Assembly (NCBI GenBank): GCA_028288365.1
Contig: JAQBNU010000070.1
Coordinates: 1-63,518 of the forward strand
Source of the DNA: Chitinophagaceae bacterium
GTDB lineage: Bacteria > Bacteroidota > Bacteroidia > Cytophagales > Cytophagaceae
DNA length: 63,518 nt
Reading direction: 5' to 3'
Position numbers and translations under genes: made by a program
The notes under the pieces: model-generated
The model's input: the letters and a program-made list of their open reading frames with translations, nothing else
Databases searched by the model: none
Told to the model about the DNA's origin: nothing
In this document: one piece after another, positions 20,101 to 27,620 of the stretch
How positions within the stretch are numbered: position 1 is the stretch's first letter
Layout: each line of letters starts with the position of its first letter

Positions 20101-21276
20101 ACCACCGCTGCTGAGAATGGATGGATCAGTAAATCGCGTTCGTTGAATACTCCTTTTACACAAAGGAAAGAACAAAGCCTTAGTTTTAGAACAGCCATAG
20201 AACCCAATAAAGAACTGCGTATCCAGCTGGATGCAACACTTAAGAAGGGGACCAATTATCAGGAACTCTTCCGTATCAGTACTACCGGAGATCAGTATGT
20301 ATCAGAAAATCCATTGCGTACAGGTACACACAGTGTCTCTACCGTTACCATTTTATCCGCCTTTAAAGATAAGGATGTGAGTGGCGGTGATCCCAATGGA
20401 TCAAAGTCTTTCAATAAGTTTGTAGAAAACAGAAGCATCATCAGCGATCGTTTAGGAGGGAGAGTAGCTAACTCGCAGGATGTATTGATTCCCGCATTCA
20501 TAGCCGCATACAAAGGCCAAAGTGCCAATAATGTCAATACCACAGCAGCACCCAATATTCCTCTGCCTAACTGGAGAATTGACTTCACAGGACTCATGAA
20601 AATACCCGCGTTGAAGCGATCGTTTGAATCCATCACGTTGTCTCATGGTTATACTTCTGTCTACAACATCGGAGGTTATACTTCTTCTCTTCAATACGGT
20701 TCTAGCATTATCAATCCAAACAGCGGTTTGAACAATGCTCCTGCAGGAACCTCCAATGCTGACGGTACGTACATTCCCGTGTACATCATCAGTGATGTAA
20801 ATATTCGCGAAGCATTCTCTCCTTTGATTGGTGTAAACATTCGTACCAAAGGCAAATGGAGCTACCGGGTAGAATACCGCAAAGCACGTAACTTATCACT
20901 CAGTTTAAGTAACTCACAAATCAGAGAAGAAGACAACCAGGATTTTGTTTTCGGTATTGGATTTGTAAAAGCAGGGGTAAAGATTCCAAAAATATTTACA
21001 CAAGGACAAACCAAAACGCTGAAAAACGAATTGAACGTACGACTGGACTTTACACTCCGCGACAGTAAAGGTATACAACGACAGATCGACCAAACCGCTG
21101 TAGTGACCACCGGTGCATTGAACTGGCAGATCAAACCAACCATTACTTACAACTTAAGTCAGCGTGTCAGTTTGCAATTCTATTTCGAACGCACGTATAC
21201 CAATCCAAAAGTATCTTCCTCTTACAAACGTACCACGACTTCAGCAGGAATACAGTTAAGGTTTACATTATCCTAG
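14140..21276 (+). CDS. sprA: Type IX secretion translocon / gliding protein SprA
   Basis: 2378 residues, close to the size of Flavobacterium SprA, the giant outer-membrane barrel that forms the T9SS conduit and is needed for gliding. Diagnostic features include the N-terminal segment LKIPVRGLEGPFGSNFVDIR, repeated SprA N-type domains (GRVSMPLNSSLINGAQNLFG, then FEGSFKTLPILSSGVKVTRVE), VAFIDDFEGSKTPYDL in the middle, and dense amphipathic beta-strands to the end, which finishes in a beta-signal-like RFTLS. The start is a TTG at 14140: the next in-frame ATG (14191) falls inside the signal peptide's hydrophobic core, and a stop codon lies six bases upstream of the TTG. Gene order maeB-ruvA-sprA-gcvH is, to my knowledge, conserved in Bacteroidota. 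Confidence 0.95.
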   Translation: MLLFSKNIILPSILLLCMGTWISLAKPHSGEYYMIEKEVSSTPEDSTLKKKRKRTQSSYTPQDRMGDPYSQQQNKSPFDLKDPDVLKQNIELDTSLDHYNINETVGDQDYRTPSEVSFEEAYKMKNEEMLKNYWKNKSTGPLGEKPTKAAGPFSLKIPVRGLEGPFGSNFVDIRPSGLVTLDFGGKWQRVYNPALSVRQQKNGVFDFDQQITMNVVGQIGEKLKLTANWDTKAAFEFQNNVKVQYTAFEEDIIQGVEVGRVSMPLNSSLINGAQNLFGIKTKLKFGRMTVTSVLARQDGKVDEMVIKGGSAGRTFEVKGSGYEDYKHFFLSQFFRDNFEGSFKTLPILSSGVKVTRVEAYITNRNSTTTNLRDMVAYLDLGEGKKIHNTAKIIPTTGLPPPNNNPPAFNGANNLYAELIAPGMSRNSDAISTALTGLGYENGSDYTVIKSARKLDPTKDFTFNPDLGYISLQTTLQTSEVLAVAYEYSYNGQTYKVGELQEDYGASGPNDALILKMLKPATIKLDIPSWNLMMKNVYNLGATQLTKDNFQLRVIYKDDLSGADLPNLQEGTRTKDVPLLQLFGLDRLNPNNDPSPDGNFDYVEGVTVDSRNGRIIFPVLEPFGHTLDTLLYDQPDLVRKYVFTELYATTKQAAQQAASHDKFFMKGRYQASSSSEIVLPGINIAPGSVVVVVGGNTLKEGVDYTIDYTLGRLKIINDGALASGQDIRIRFEKQDLFNFRRKSFYGARFDYQVNKDFLIGATVLQQNEAPQISRVNIGDEPSKNTVFGLDANFNKESRRLTKLVDLLPFIETKAPSQVTFQGEVAVLKPGHNKKINQDGSKGVAFIDDFEGSKTPYDLKTTPTKWKLAATPSRFPESTDSTRKFSKNRAKIAWYNIDNVFYNPSNSIGYPASGTTVKGHFERAIYPHDLYPNQDAQVVQIPITMLDLGFYPSERGPYNYTSDLNPDASLTNPTQRWGGISRNITNDIDFDNANIQYIEFWMLSPYGLDTANTKIGSTSFKDINSGKLYFNLGEISEDVIRDTRHGYENGITTLASEDTLTNWGKVTKKPFITDAFDNDPALRPIQDIGLDGLSTTEEKNYTSYINEFTKPPSTLTPATVALAMQDPSADDFTFYQQASGDIPSRYKNNNGYENNSPVNSGTGITPSNTSYPDNEDLNQDQTINDLEAYYEYSVNIDAVNLASTNVGNNFIVSQQIIHPRDGGNDETWLQFRIPIRSPTTTVGNITDFKSIRFMRMYMTGFSSPVILRMAQLQLVANQWRGYQSTDIDEAGLGDIEPDDAIIQVSTVNVEENGAGVTGKTSPYVVPPGFIRDQDITSTVSRRLNEQSLRLCVDNLQDRSVRAVYKNVTYDFMNYGRIAMFIHAESPDASIVDGKSVSAFLRVGTDFKDNYYEIEVPLYFTNPINTLDPYAVWRGENQIDVALQDLIQTKLERDRQLPPGGSLAVPHSDTIGGKVITVVGKPDLSAVVTIMIGLKNPRGGDTKAHSFCIWADELRVTDFNEKAGWAATGKMNLKLADFGNLSLSGRFIGAGFGSLEQKVSQRQRNNTLEWGVIGTFSMEKFLPKKLGLKLPLYVAINRSVITPRYDPLNPDVLMKQQLNNLPDQGTRDAYKKMVVDQTTTKAINLTNIQKIKTNPNSKKHIYDIENLKLTVGYTQTKRTSYNLKDSTFKYYKGALGYDYANTVKSIEPFKNIKIFDTKYTKFIKEFNFTPMPNMFTFRTDLDRKLTTIQYYQSGPLTPPQQANYQKSFTMTRVYGSSWALTKNLTANYQANAYAVVDEPNGAPGGKAYNDVLKRNTLKFGRLKTFNQKTDFNYKLPLDKLPLLEWLNSDYRYEAAYTWTAAPLNTRDTLGFDFGNIIQNTRTQTLNGKIDLNKLYNKSKFLKEINNPTPKKKNAKPDPKDTVEVKRENKALKSTLRTLMLIKSINLTYTNTQGTQLAGYLQKPSMLGVDEFTNAQTQLPFVLGSQNADFRTTAAENGWISKSRSLNTPFTQRKEQSLSFRTAIEPNKELRIQLDATLKKGTNYQELFRISTTGDQYVSENPLRTGTHSVSTVTILSAFKDKDVSGGDPNGSKSFNKFVENRSIISDRLGGRVANSQDVLIPAFIAAYKGQSANNVNTTAAPNIPLPNWRIDFTGLMKIPALKRSFESITLSHGYTSVYNIGGYTSSLQYGSSIINPNSGLNNAPAGTSNADGTYIPVYIISDVNIREAFSPLIGVNIRTKGKWSYRVEYRKARNLSLSLSNSQIREEDNQDFVFGIGFVKAGVKIPKIFTQGQTKTLKNELNVRLDFTLRDSKGIQRQIDQTAVVTTGALNWQIKPTITYNLSQRVSLQFYFERTYTNPKVSSSYKRTTTSAGIQLRFTLS

Positions 21277-21280
21277 CGGA

Positions 21281-21402
21281 TAGTGATCAGTGGACAGTTA
21301 TCAGTAAGCAATTCAACATAAAAAACTCCTGTCTCTCAAATCATTTAATATATATTGGGGGAACAATACTGATCACTGACAACTGTCCACTGATCACTAA
21401 CT
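21281..21402. repeat. Inverted repeat built of CAGT heptamers between sprA and gcvH
   Basis: The left arm, 21281-21305, consists of NNNCAGT heptamers in register (GATCAGT, GGACAGT, TATCAGT). The right region, 21368-21402, is the reverse complement of the same units (ACTGATC, ACTGACA, ACTGTCC, ACTGATC). Pairing 21281-21305 with 21375-21399 gives 25 bp with one mismatch around a loop of 69 bases. It could act as the sprA transcript end, but no T-run follows the right arm. Related heptamers sit at 579-599. The rest of the 21277-21451 spacer is A/T-rich and shows no convincing gcvH promoter or glycine riboswitch. Confidence 0.75.
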
Positions 21403-21451
21403 ATTTGAAAATTTATCCTTATATTTAACCCATCATTTTAATTATAAAACT

Positions 21452-21835
21452 ATGAACTTCCCTGAAAATCTAAAGTACAGCAAAGATCACGAATGGATAA
21501 AAGTAGATGGAGAATACGGATACATTGGTGTAACTGATTTCGCACAAAACGAATTAGGCGACATCGTATTTGTAGAAATAACCAGCTTAGGAAAAGTCGT
21601 GAAAGCTGCAGATATTTTTGGCACCATCGATGCTGTGAAAACGGTGAGTGATTTGTTCATGCCGATTAGCGGAGAAATATTGGAAATCAATCCTGAAATA
21701 GAAAAAACACCAGAGCTTGTCAACAGTGATGCATACGGCAAAGGATGGATTGTTAAAGTAAAAATTCAAAACGCCGGCGAACTAAATGAGTTGATGGATG
21801 CCGCAGCTTATAAAAAATCTATCGGAATTGCTTAA
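21452..21835 (+). CDS. gcvH: Glycine cleavage system H protein
   Basis: 127 residues, the usual H-protein length. The lipoyl-domain motif [20 protein letters not shown] contains the lysine (K63) that carries the lipoyl arm; most homologues have ESVK where this one has DAVK, a minor variation. The protein shuttles the aminomethyl intermediate between the P, T and L proteins of the glycine cleavage complex, none of which are encoded here. It follows sprA after a 175-base spacer that contains the heptamer inverted repeat, so it may have its own promoter. The downstream VanZ-like gene begins inside gcvH. Confidence 0.95.
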   Translation: MNFPENLKYSKDHEWIKVDGEYGYIGVTDFAQNELGDIVFVEITSLGKVVKAADIFGTIDAVKTVSDLFMPISGEILEINPEIEKTPELVNSDAYGKGWIVKVKIQNAGELNELMDAAAYKKSIGIA

Positions 21836-22205
21836 ACAGGTTTTTCCGTATACAAAAAGTATCGTCGGATTTGTGGTCATCCTTACGTTGTGTTGGTTGC
21901 CCAAATCCACTGTTCAGGAACCTTCCTGGTTTCATATCCCAAACGCAGATAAAGCAGTACATTTTGCTCTATTCTTTGTTTGGGCTTTTTGTTTACAGCT
22001 TGATTGCTACAAAAAAATACCGACACGCATTTACCTACTGGCGTTGATCCTGTTTGCCGGAACCTCAACTGCTGTACTGACAGAAGCCTTGCAACCTATT
22101 GTATCCAATCGCACACGCGATTGGCTGGACGCTGTGTTTGATCTGGCAGGTACATTGGCGGCAGGATTTGTATTTCCTTTTTCCATAAAAAAGAAATCAC
22201 TATGA
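21798..22205 (+). CDS. VanZ-like family membrane protein
   Basis: 135 residues with about four hydrophobic segments and the VanZ-like pattern: a conserved Asp-Lys-x-x-H segment ([18 protein letters not shown]) and a distal acidic/arginine motif ([19 protein letters not shown]). Family members include the teicoplanin-resistance protein VanZ, but most are uncharacterised. The ATG at 21798 lies 38 bases inside gcvH in another frame; no later in-frame ATG would preserve the first membrane segment, so the long overlap looks real. The gene overlaps the next one by four bases. Function in this organism cannot be assigned. Confidence 0.75.
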   Translation: MPQLIKNLSELLKQVFPYTKSIVGFVVILTLCWLPKSTVQEPSWFHIPNADKAVHFALFFVWAFCLQLDCYKKIPTRIYLLALILFAGTSTAVLTEALQPIVSNRTRDWLDAVFDLAGTLAAGFVFPFSIKKKSL

Positions 22206-23467
22206 AAAAGTATGTTGTTTATATTACCTTACTTACGTTTTCCGTTACAGCTGTTCTTTCTCAAAACTTAGAGCGCGCAAAATCAGTTATCGCTCAATTG
22301 AGTGGACCCACCATGCACGGCAGAGGCCCTGCCTTTCATGGTGATCAAAAGGCGGCAAGTTATATTGAACATCTTTTTCAGCAGGCTGGTCTTCAACCTG
22401 TGAATCAATCCTACCTGCAGTACTTCACTTACGACACACAGATTTTTCCTAAAAAGATGTCACTGTCCATCAATGGAAAAAAATTAATGCCTGGTAAGGA
22501 CTTTATCATCGATCCCATTTCGTCTACAGGAAAAGGGAAAGCTGAATTACTTTTTCTTGACAGTATTTTTTTTTACAGCGCAAGAGAAAAAGGGACCAGC
22601 ATCGTATTCAAAAACAAAGCGGTAGTCTACGATCAAAAATACTATGCAAAACTCAATGAACTGCCGCTGGAATTGGTACAACAGATCTACAGTGCTGCTT
22701 GCATCATAGAATACAACCACAGCAAACTGACCATGTCTATTGCATCGAAACCATTGAGTGTCCCATTTTTTAAATTAGGCATGGTAGATCCTCAAACATT
22801 ACAATCCGGTAAATGTATCTTCTCGCTTACTTCAGAGTGGAAACAAAATTACCGCTCACAAAATATTCTGGGGATGATCAAAGGAACTGTTCATCCTGAT
22901 TCTTTTATTGTATTCAGTGCACATTACGATCACCTTGGACAGCTGGGAAGAAAAACTTATTTCCCGGGAGCAAACGACAATGCCAGCGGTATCTCTATGC
23001 TGAATGAACTCGCACTTTATTACGGTGATAGTTTGCACAAACCATCATGCAGTATTTTGTTCATCGCCTTTGGAGCGGAAGAAGCAGGTCTGATTGGTTC
23101 CAATTATTACACACAACATCCATTGATTCCATTGAGGCAAATTAAATTTCTCATCAACATGGACATTGTCGGTACCGGTGATGAAAGTATCACAGTAGTC
23201 AACGGTACAGAATATCCTTCTTTGTTTTCAAGACTGGATTCTCTCAATGCCCATAACAACCTTCTCCCTAAAGTAGTGAAGAGAGGTAAAGCGGCAAATT
23301 CAGATCATTATTTTTTTACACAAAAAGGAGTGCCTGCGTTTTTCATTTACACCAACGGAAAACAAAAAGCCTATCACGACATTTACGACAAAGCAGATAC
23401 CTTACCCATGAGCAAGTACAACGAGTTGTTTGTCTTGTTGACTCTTTTTGCTAAAACACTCTTTTAA
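22202..23467 (+). CDS. Secreted M28 family metallopeptidase
   Basis: 421 residues with a signal peptide ending near AVLSQN. The peptidase domain carries the M28 co-catalytic zinc ligands in order: SAHYDHLG, PGANDNASG, AFGAEEAGLIGSNYY with the catalytic EE, INMDIVGTG, and YHDIYDKADTL near the end. M28 enzymes are aminopeptidases or carboxypeptidases acting outside the cytoplasm. The segment before the catalytic core (about residues 100-210) resembles the PA-like or inserted region seen in many M28 proteins. It overlaps the VanZ-like gene by four bases (ATGA). Substrate preference cannot be read from the sequence. Confidence 0.9.
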   Translation: MKKYVVYITLLTFSVTAVLSQNLERAKSVIAQLSGPTMHGRGPAFHGDQKAASYIEHLFQQAGLQPVNQSYLQYFTYDTQIFPKKMSLSINGKKLMPGKDFIIDPISSTGKGKAELLFLDSIFFYSAREKGTSIVFKNKAVVYDQKYYAKLNELPLELVQQIYSAACIIEYNHSKLTMSIASKPLSVPFFKLGMVDPQTLQSGKCIFSLTSEWKQNYRSQNILGMIKGTVHPDSFIVFSAHYDHLGQLGRKTYFPGANDNASGISMLNELALYYGDSLHKPSCSILFIAFGAEEAGLIGSNYYTQHPLIPLRQIKFLINMDIVGTGDESITVVNGTEYPSLFSRLDSLNAHNNLLPKVVKRGKAANSDHYFFTQKGVPAFFIYTNGKQKAYHDIYDKADTLPMSKYNELFVLLTLFAKTLF

Positions 23468-23520
23468 TTCTTCCTTCGGTTATTTTTTTCTATTTTAGTA
23501 GTTAGACTACAACTCCAAGC

Positions 23521-24981
23521 ATGCAAAAAAAATACTACTTGTTCATTCTGCTTCTTCTCGCAGCACTTTTGGAATTTTGGCACTTGGGAAATCAACCGGT
23601 GAAAGAATACGATGAAGCACGTTACGGCATCAATGCATTTGAAATGCTTCAGAACAAAGACTTCATCAATTTGCATTACCGTGGCAAGCCAGATGCATGG
23701 GTAGCCAGACCGCCTTTAAAAGCATGGCTCATCATTGGCGGATACGAAGTACTAGGCTACAATGAATGGGGACTAAGATTCTCTTCAGGTTTATCGATCC
23801 TGCTATTTTTCTTCTTCGCCTTTCGTTTGGTCAATCTATACTTACCAGATAAACAAGCATTCATCTGTTGCATGCTTTTGCTCTCTGTCAAAGGGATCAT
23901 AGCTTTTCACATCGGCAGAAATGGAGACATGGATGCAGAGTTAGTCGCGCTGCTTACTATTTCAACATATTATTTCCTGCGTTTTATAGACTTAAATGAC
24001 AACCGGGCTGCCTGGTGGGCCGGGCTATTTCTGGGGTTGAGCTTCTGGTTAAAAACGATGGCTTGTTTCTATTATGTACCAGGACTATTATTGTATGTTC
24101 TTGTTTCTGGTAAATTTGCAATCACACTTCGCAACAAAGCATTATGGAAAGGCCTTGCACTCTTTGCAGCCATAGTTATTTCCTGGCTCATGATCTTACA
24201 AATCTATGGAAGTACATACGCTAGAGAAACAGATGGTTTTCACACGTACAACAACTCTCTTGAAACCATGTTGAAGTATGACACATGGGATCGCTTCACC
24301 TCTTCTAATTTTGACAAACACTCCGTGGAAACAGATCGTTTGTTTTTCATCCACTCCATTGATTCTGTTTTTAACATCTGGAATTATTTCTTTTATGCAG
24401 GAGTATTGCTTTACCTCTTCCATCGATTTACTCCATCGAGAAAAAATACTTTTCTCTCCTCAGGTTTTTATAAAATCTGCACCTTAGCCATTTGTATCCT
24501 TATTCCCATTATCATTCTCCTGACATTCGGCATGCACAAACTACCTTGGTACACCACACCCACGGTATTATTTATGGCTATCCTTGCGACCTATGCCATA
24601 CATGAAATTTCAAAAATTATTCCTTACACCTACCCTATCCTTGCTCTCGTATTTTTATTTGCACTGGGCCGACATTTTTTATTTCTGGAAGACCAAATAA
24701 AAGAAACGAACGAAGTGTTTTTCCTACACGAAAACGAAGAACTTTGGAAGCAGGCAGATACTATTTTATATATAGATCCTGTTCCACAAAATGTATATGT
24801 TTACTTTCTTTGGCAGGGCAAACAACTGATCCCATACCATGCGTCTACTCCCCAGCCCCATGGTATTATTCTTGGCCCTCAATCTCTGTTTACTCGTTAT
24901 TCCGGTCACCTGCAATTGCTGGCGCGCAGCAATGAAGAAAAGCATAAACAAGAGCTCTTTATCGCTAGAATAAAGCCTTAG
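23521..24981 (+). CDS. GT39-like (ArnT/PMT type) membrane glycosyltransferase
   Basis: 486 residues with a GT-C layout: an N-terminal membrane helix followed by a first periplasmic loop bearing the acidic motif (VKEYDEARYGINAFEML), then the loop ARPPLKAWLIIGGYEVLGYN, and about nine or ten further membrane helices. ArnT/PMT-type enzymes transfer a sugar from a polyprenyl phosphate donor to lipid A, protein or another acceptor on the periplasmic side. The Asp/Glu of the DEA motif is the usual catalytic base position. The acceptor is unknown; protein O-glycosylation and lipid A modification are both possible. It stands 53 bases after the M28 gene. Confidence 0.82.
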   Translation: MQKKYYLFILLLLAALLEFWHLGNQPVKEYDEARYGINAFEMLQNKDFINLHYRGKPDAWVARPPLKAWLIIGGYEVLGYNEWGLRFSSGLSILLFFFFAFRLVNLYLPDKQAFICCMLLLSVKGIIAFHIGRNGDMDAELVALLTISTYYFLRFIDLNDNRAAWWAGLFLGLSFWLKTMACFYYVPGLLLYVLVSGKFAITLRNKALWKGLALFAAIVISWLMILQIYGSTYARETDGFHTYNNSLETMLKYDTWDRFTSSNFDKHSVETDRLFFIHSIDSVFNIWNYFFYAGVLLYLFHRFTPSRKNTFLSSGFYKICTLAICILIPIIILLTFGMHKLPWYTTPTVLFMAILATYAIHEISKIIPYTYPILALVFLFALGRHFLFLEDQIKETNEVFFLHENEELWKQADTILYIDPVPQNVYVYFLWQGKQLIPYHASTPQPHGIILGPQSLFTRYSGHLQLLARSNEEKHKQELFIARIKP

Positions 24982-25131
24982 ACGGTGATTTTAAATAAAA
25001 AGGATGCCCCGCAAAATGGTGCCTGGTATATGAAAAAATAATATTCAGATACTCAACGCAATTTTTTGTGTATAATATGCCATTTGTTATACGAATAGTA
25101 TTTAACTTGTCGTTACTATTCCTGAATTCAG

Positions 25132-25151
25132 CCCCTGCAGGAGGGGAAATA
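25132..25151 (+). promoter_or_regulatory. Shine-Dalgarno-like site in a small hairpin before the DUF4270 gene
   Basis: AGGAGG at 25139-25144 stands six bases before the ATG at 25151, an exact Shine-Dalgarno sequence, which is rare in this phylum. CCCCT at 25132-25136 can pair with AGGGG at 25142-25146 across a five-base loop and partly mask it. The site supports 25151 over the in-frame ATG at 25160. The rest of the 24982-25150 spacer is A/T-rich, with no TAnnTTTG box that I trust. Confidence 0.5.
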
Positions 25152-26512
25152 TGGCTTATATGCAGTTAAAATCATTTCTAATAAACGCTTACTTTGCGCT
25201 GTTTTTTCTCCTTCTCATTTTTGGATGCAAGCGACCAAAAGATAGCGCAATTTTCATAAGCGATAAGGAAAGTCTTGGCACCTATTACACAGATACTTTT
25301 TCAGTAAGCTTATCTACTCTGCTCGTCGATTCTTTGCCTACTTCAGTAAGTAATCAACTACTGACCGGTTATGCTCCGGATCCCAATCACAGAACAGGAG
25401 ATCTTACCGCTGCTGCTTACCTTCAATTTTCTTTAACAGGGATAGACAGAGACGGTGATGGAAGAGAAGATATATTGGTTTATGACAACACACCGGTGTA
25501 TGACTCTACTGTTCTTTTCTTGTCGCACTCTTACACTTATGGAGATACAGTCACTACACCACAGCAGAAGCTCAACATCCATCAGCTAACTGAAGATCTG
25601 ACCATTTCCAATGGAAGTGCATATCTCTACAACGGACAATCATTCGCCTATAACCCTACTCCTCTCCTACAAAAAACAGTTCGCTTCTCCACCAACACTT
25701 CTCAGACCTTACAAATCCGGATGGATAACATAGGGATGGATTTTTTCAATAAAGCCTATGCACAGGATACCAGAGTGGCAACCAACACTGCTTTCAAAAC
25801 TTATTTTAAAGGTCTGGTACTTCGTCCGGATGCCGACAACAAAATCATCTATGGCTATTCACTCAATCCTGTGATAATCTTATACTATCACGACAGCGGT
25901 AATCCTAATGTCAGTCTTAGTTATGCATTCAAACACGTCAACAGCACGGACTTGTTTTTCAATCAACTTAAAAACAATCGCACGGGCACTAGCTTAGAGC
26001 CTTTGAAATTTCAGTACCAGGAAGTGTTTGCAACTCCTGCCAACAACAACGAAGCTTATGTCATGACAGGTGTCGAATTGATGGCAAAGCTACAATTTCC
26101 ATACACCAATCTGGTGCACGCCGCATATCCGAACATGGCTATCAACCGTGCGACGCTGATCATTCGTCCAAAAGAAAAATCTTTTGATCAGTTTTCCAGA
26201 TTACCCAATGATCTTGTGTTATACACCACAAACAATACTAATATCCCGGGAACTATCATTTCGTATCCAGGCACAAGCGTCGCTGAAGTCATTTCGCCCG
26301 TTATAGATTTAGAGACAAATGCAAATACCTATTATAAATTTGATGTAACAGATTTCATGACAACCCTCATGAAAAATAATAATTACAACGGTACCGGATT
26401 GATCCTGACTTCTCCAAGATCGCTTTCTGGAAATCGTACTGAAAGATTAGTGCTAGACAATAACTACGACTCTTATACAATACAATTGAAACTATACCTC
26501 TCTTTATTTTAA
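25151..26512 (+). CDS. DUF4270 family lipoprotein
   Basis: 453 residues with a lipoprotein signal (LLLIFGC at about residue 26), so probably anchored in a membrane and, by phylum habit, often the outer one. The mature protein matches the general pattern of DUF4270: a Ser/Thr-rich beta protein with an early segment like SLGTYYTDTFSVSLSTLLVD and a later block (AAYPNMAINRATLIIRPKEK). The function of DUF4270 is not established. A kelch-repeat lipoprotein starts ten bases downstream and is presumably its operon partner. The start is fixed by a Shine-Dalgarno-like sequence six bases upstream. Confidence 0.75.
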   Translation: MAYMQLKSFLINAYFALFFLLLIFGCKRPKDSAIFISDKESLGTYYTDTFSVSLSTLLVDSLPTSVSNQLLTGYAPDPNHRTGDLTAAAYLQFSLTGIDRDGDGREDILVYDNTPVYDSTVLFLSHSYTYGDTVTTPQQKLNIHQLTEDLTISNGSAYLYNGQSFAYNPTPLLQKTVRFSTNTSQTLQIRMDNIGMDFFNKAYAQDTRVATNTAFKTYFKGLVLRPDADNKIIYGYSLNPVIILYYHDSGNPNVSLSYAFKHVNSTDLFFNQLKNNRTGTSLEPLKFQYQEVFATPANNNEAYVMTGVELMAKLQFPYTNLVHAAYPNMAINRATLIIRPKEKSFDQFSRLPNDLVLYTTNNTNIPGTIISYPGTSVAEVISPVIDLETNANTYYKFDVTDFMTTLMKNNNYNGTGLILTSPRSLSGNRTERLVLDNNYDSYTIQLKLYLSLF

Positions 26513-26522
26513 AAACAAAACA

Positions 26523-27563
26523 ATGGCAAATCTGAATGTAAGAATAACACTCACTCTCGCAATGACAATCATTGCAACAGGTGTTTTTCAAAGTTGTAAG
26601 AAAAGTGATACCACTGCAACTTCAACTGGAGATTGGGTACAACGATCAAGCTTTGAAGGGTACGCAAGAAGCAGTGCCGTGTCATTTACAATCAATGACA
26701 TCGGTTATGTTGGAACAGGTTTCGATAACACAAACCGCCTTCGTGACTTCTGGGCGTACGATCCACACTACGATAACTGGTACAAACAAGATTCTCTTCC
26801 AGCCATTGGTGGCCCAAGAAGCGAAGGAGTTGGATTTGCCGTTTCAGGCAAAGGCTACGTTGGCACTGGTACAGATGGTACCAATTACTTCAATGATTTT
26901 TGGGAATTCACTCCCGATCCAGGTGGCCCTTCCAATGGGCAATTGGGTTCATGGACTCAAATCTCAAATTTCCCTGGCAATAAAAGATCAGGCGCTGTAG
27001 CATTTGGGTTAGGCTCTTATGGCTATGTAGGCTCAGGTTACAGTGGCAATGCTGAAAAAGATTTTTACAGATACGATCCTTCTAGCAATACATGGTATAA
27101 TGAGAAAGGTACTTATAGCAAAAAAACAGGTGCCTTTGCTTTTGTAATTGGCAGTAAAGCATACGTTGGTGGTGGTATCAACAATTCTACATACCTAACG
27201 GAATTCCAAGAATTCACCCCTTATGCATTGACAAATATTACACCTACTGATTCCGGAGGAACTTGGAAAAAGATGGATTACCTGGATGATGGACACGACA
27301 TTAGAAGAATGAATGCCGCAACATGTGTCATCAATGGCCGCGGAATTGTATCAACTGGATATTACAATACAGCCATCAGCACTTCATGGGAATACACGCC
27401 AGATCCTAATCCTACAGGTTTAGGATCTTGGGATCAAAAAGTAGATTTTGAAGGAGCGGTTAGAACAGGTGCAGTTGGTTTGACAATCGGAAATAAAGGA
27501 TTTATTTTGACCGGTAAAAACGGTAACAGCAGATACGATGACATGTGGGAATTACATCCTTAG
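26523..27563 (+). CDS. Kelch-repeat lipoprotein
   Basis: 346 residues with a lipoprotein signal ending in VFQSC (cysteine near residue 25). The mature part has five to six kelch blades, each with a GYVGTG-type strand (DIGYVGTGFDNT, GKGYVGTGTDGT, SYGYVGSGYSGN, GFILTGKNGN) followed by an aromatic segment such as DFWEFTPDP. Kelch beta-propellers bind proteins or glycans; catalytic motifs of galactose oxidase are not apparent. It lies ten bases after the DUF4270 gene and both are followed by a strong terminator. I infer that the two form a surface pair. Confidence 0.82.
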   Translation: MANLNVRITLTLAMTIIATGVFQSCKKSDTTATSTGDWVQRSSFEGYARSSAVSFTINDIGYVGTGFDNTNRLRDFWAYDPHYDNWYKQDSLPAIGGPRSEGVGFAVSGKGYVGTGTDGTNYFNDFWEFTPDPGGPSNGQLGSWTQISNFPGNKRSGAVAFGLGSYGYVGSGYSGNAEKDFYRYDPSSNTWYNEKGTYSKKTGAFAFVIGSKAYVGGGINNSTYLTEFQEFTPYALTNITPTDSGGTWKKMDYLDDGHDIRRMNAATCVINGRGIVSTGYYNTAISTSWEYTPDPNPTGLGSWDQKVDFEGAVRTGAVGLTIGNKGFILTGKNGNSRYDDMWELHP

Positions 27564-27586
27564 TAGATCAATCCCTTTATTCATAA

Positions 27587-27620
27587 AAAAAGAGTCCCGC
27601 TGAATGGCGGGACTCTTTTT
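27587..27620. terminator. Bidirectional rho-independent terminator
   Basis: A 14-bp stem (27587-27600 with 27607-27620; GC core GAGTCCCGC) with a six-base loop is flanked by an A-run on one side and a T-run on the other. It separates the kelch gene (+) from the LytTR regulator gene (-) and should stop both transcripts. Confidence 0.93.

Noticed and set aside
21281-21402. CRISPR array
   Set aside because: The repeat units are seven bases long, have no spacers between them, and there are no cas genes in the window.
21277-21451. Glycine riboswitch before gcvH
   Set aside because: The spacer is occupied by the heptamer inverted repeat and A/T-rich sequence; I see no tandem aptamer pattern.
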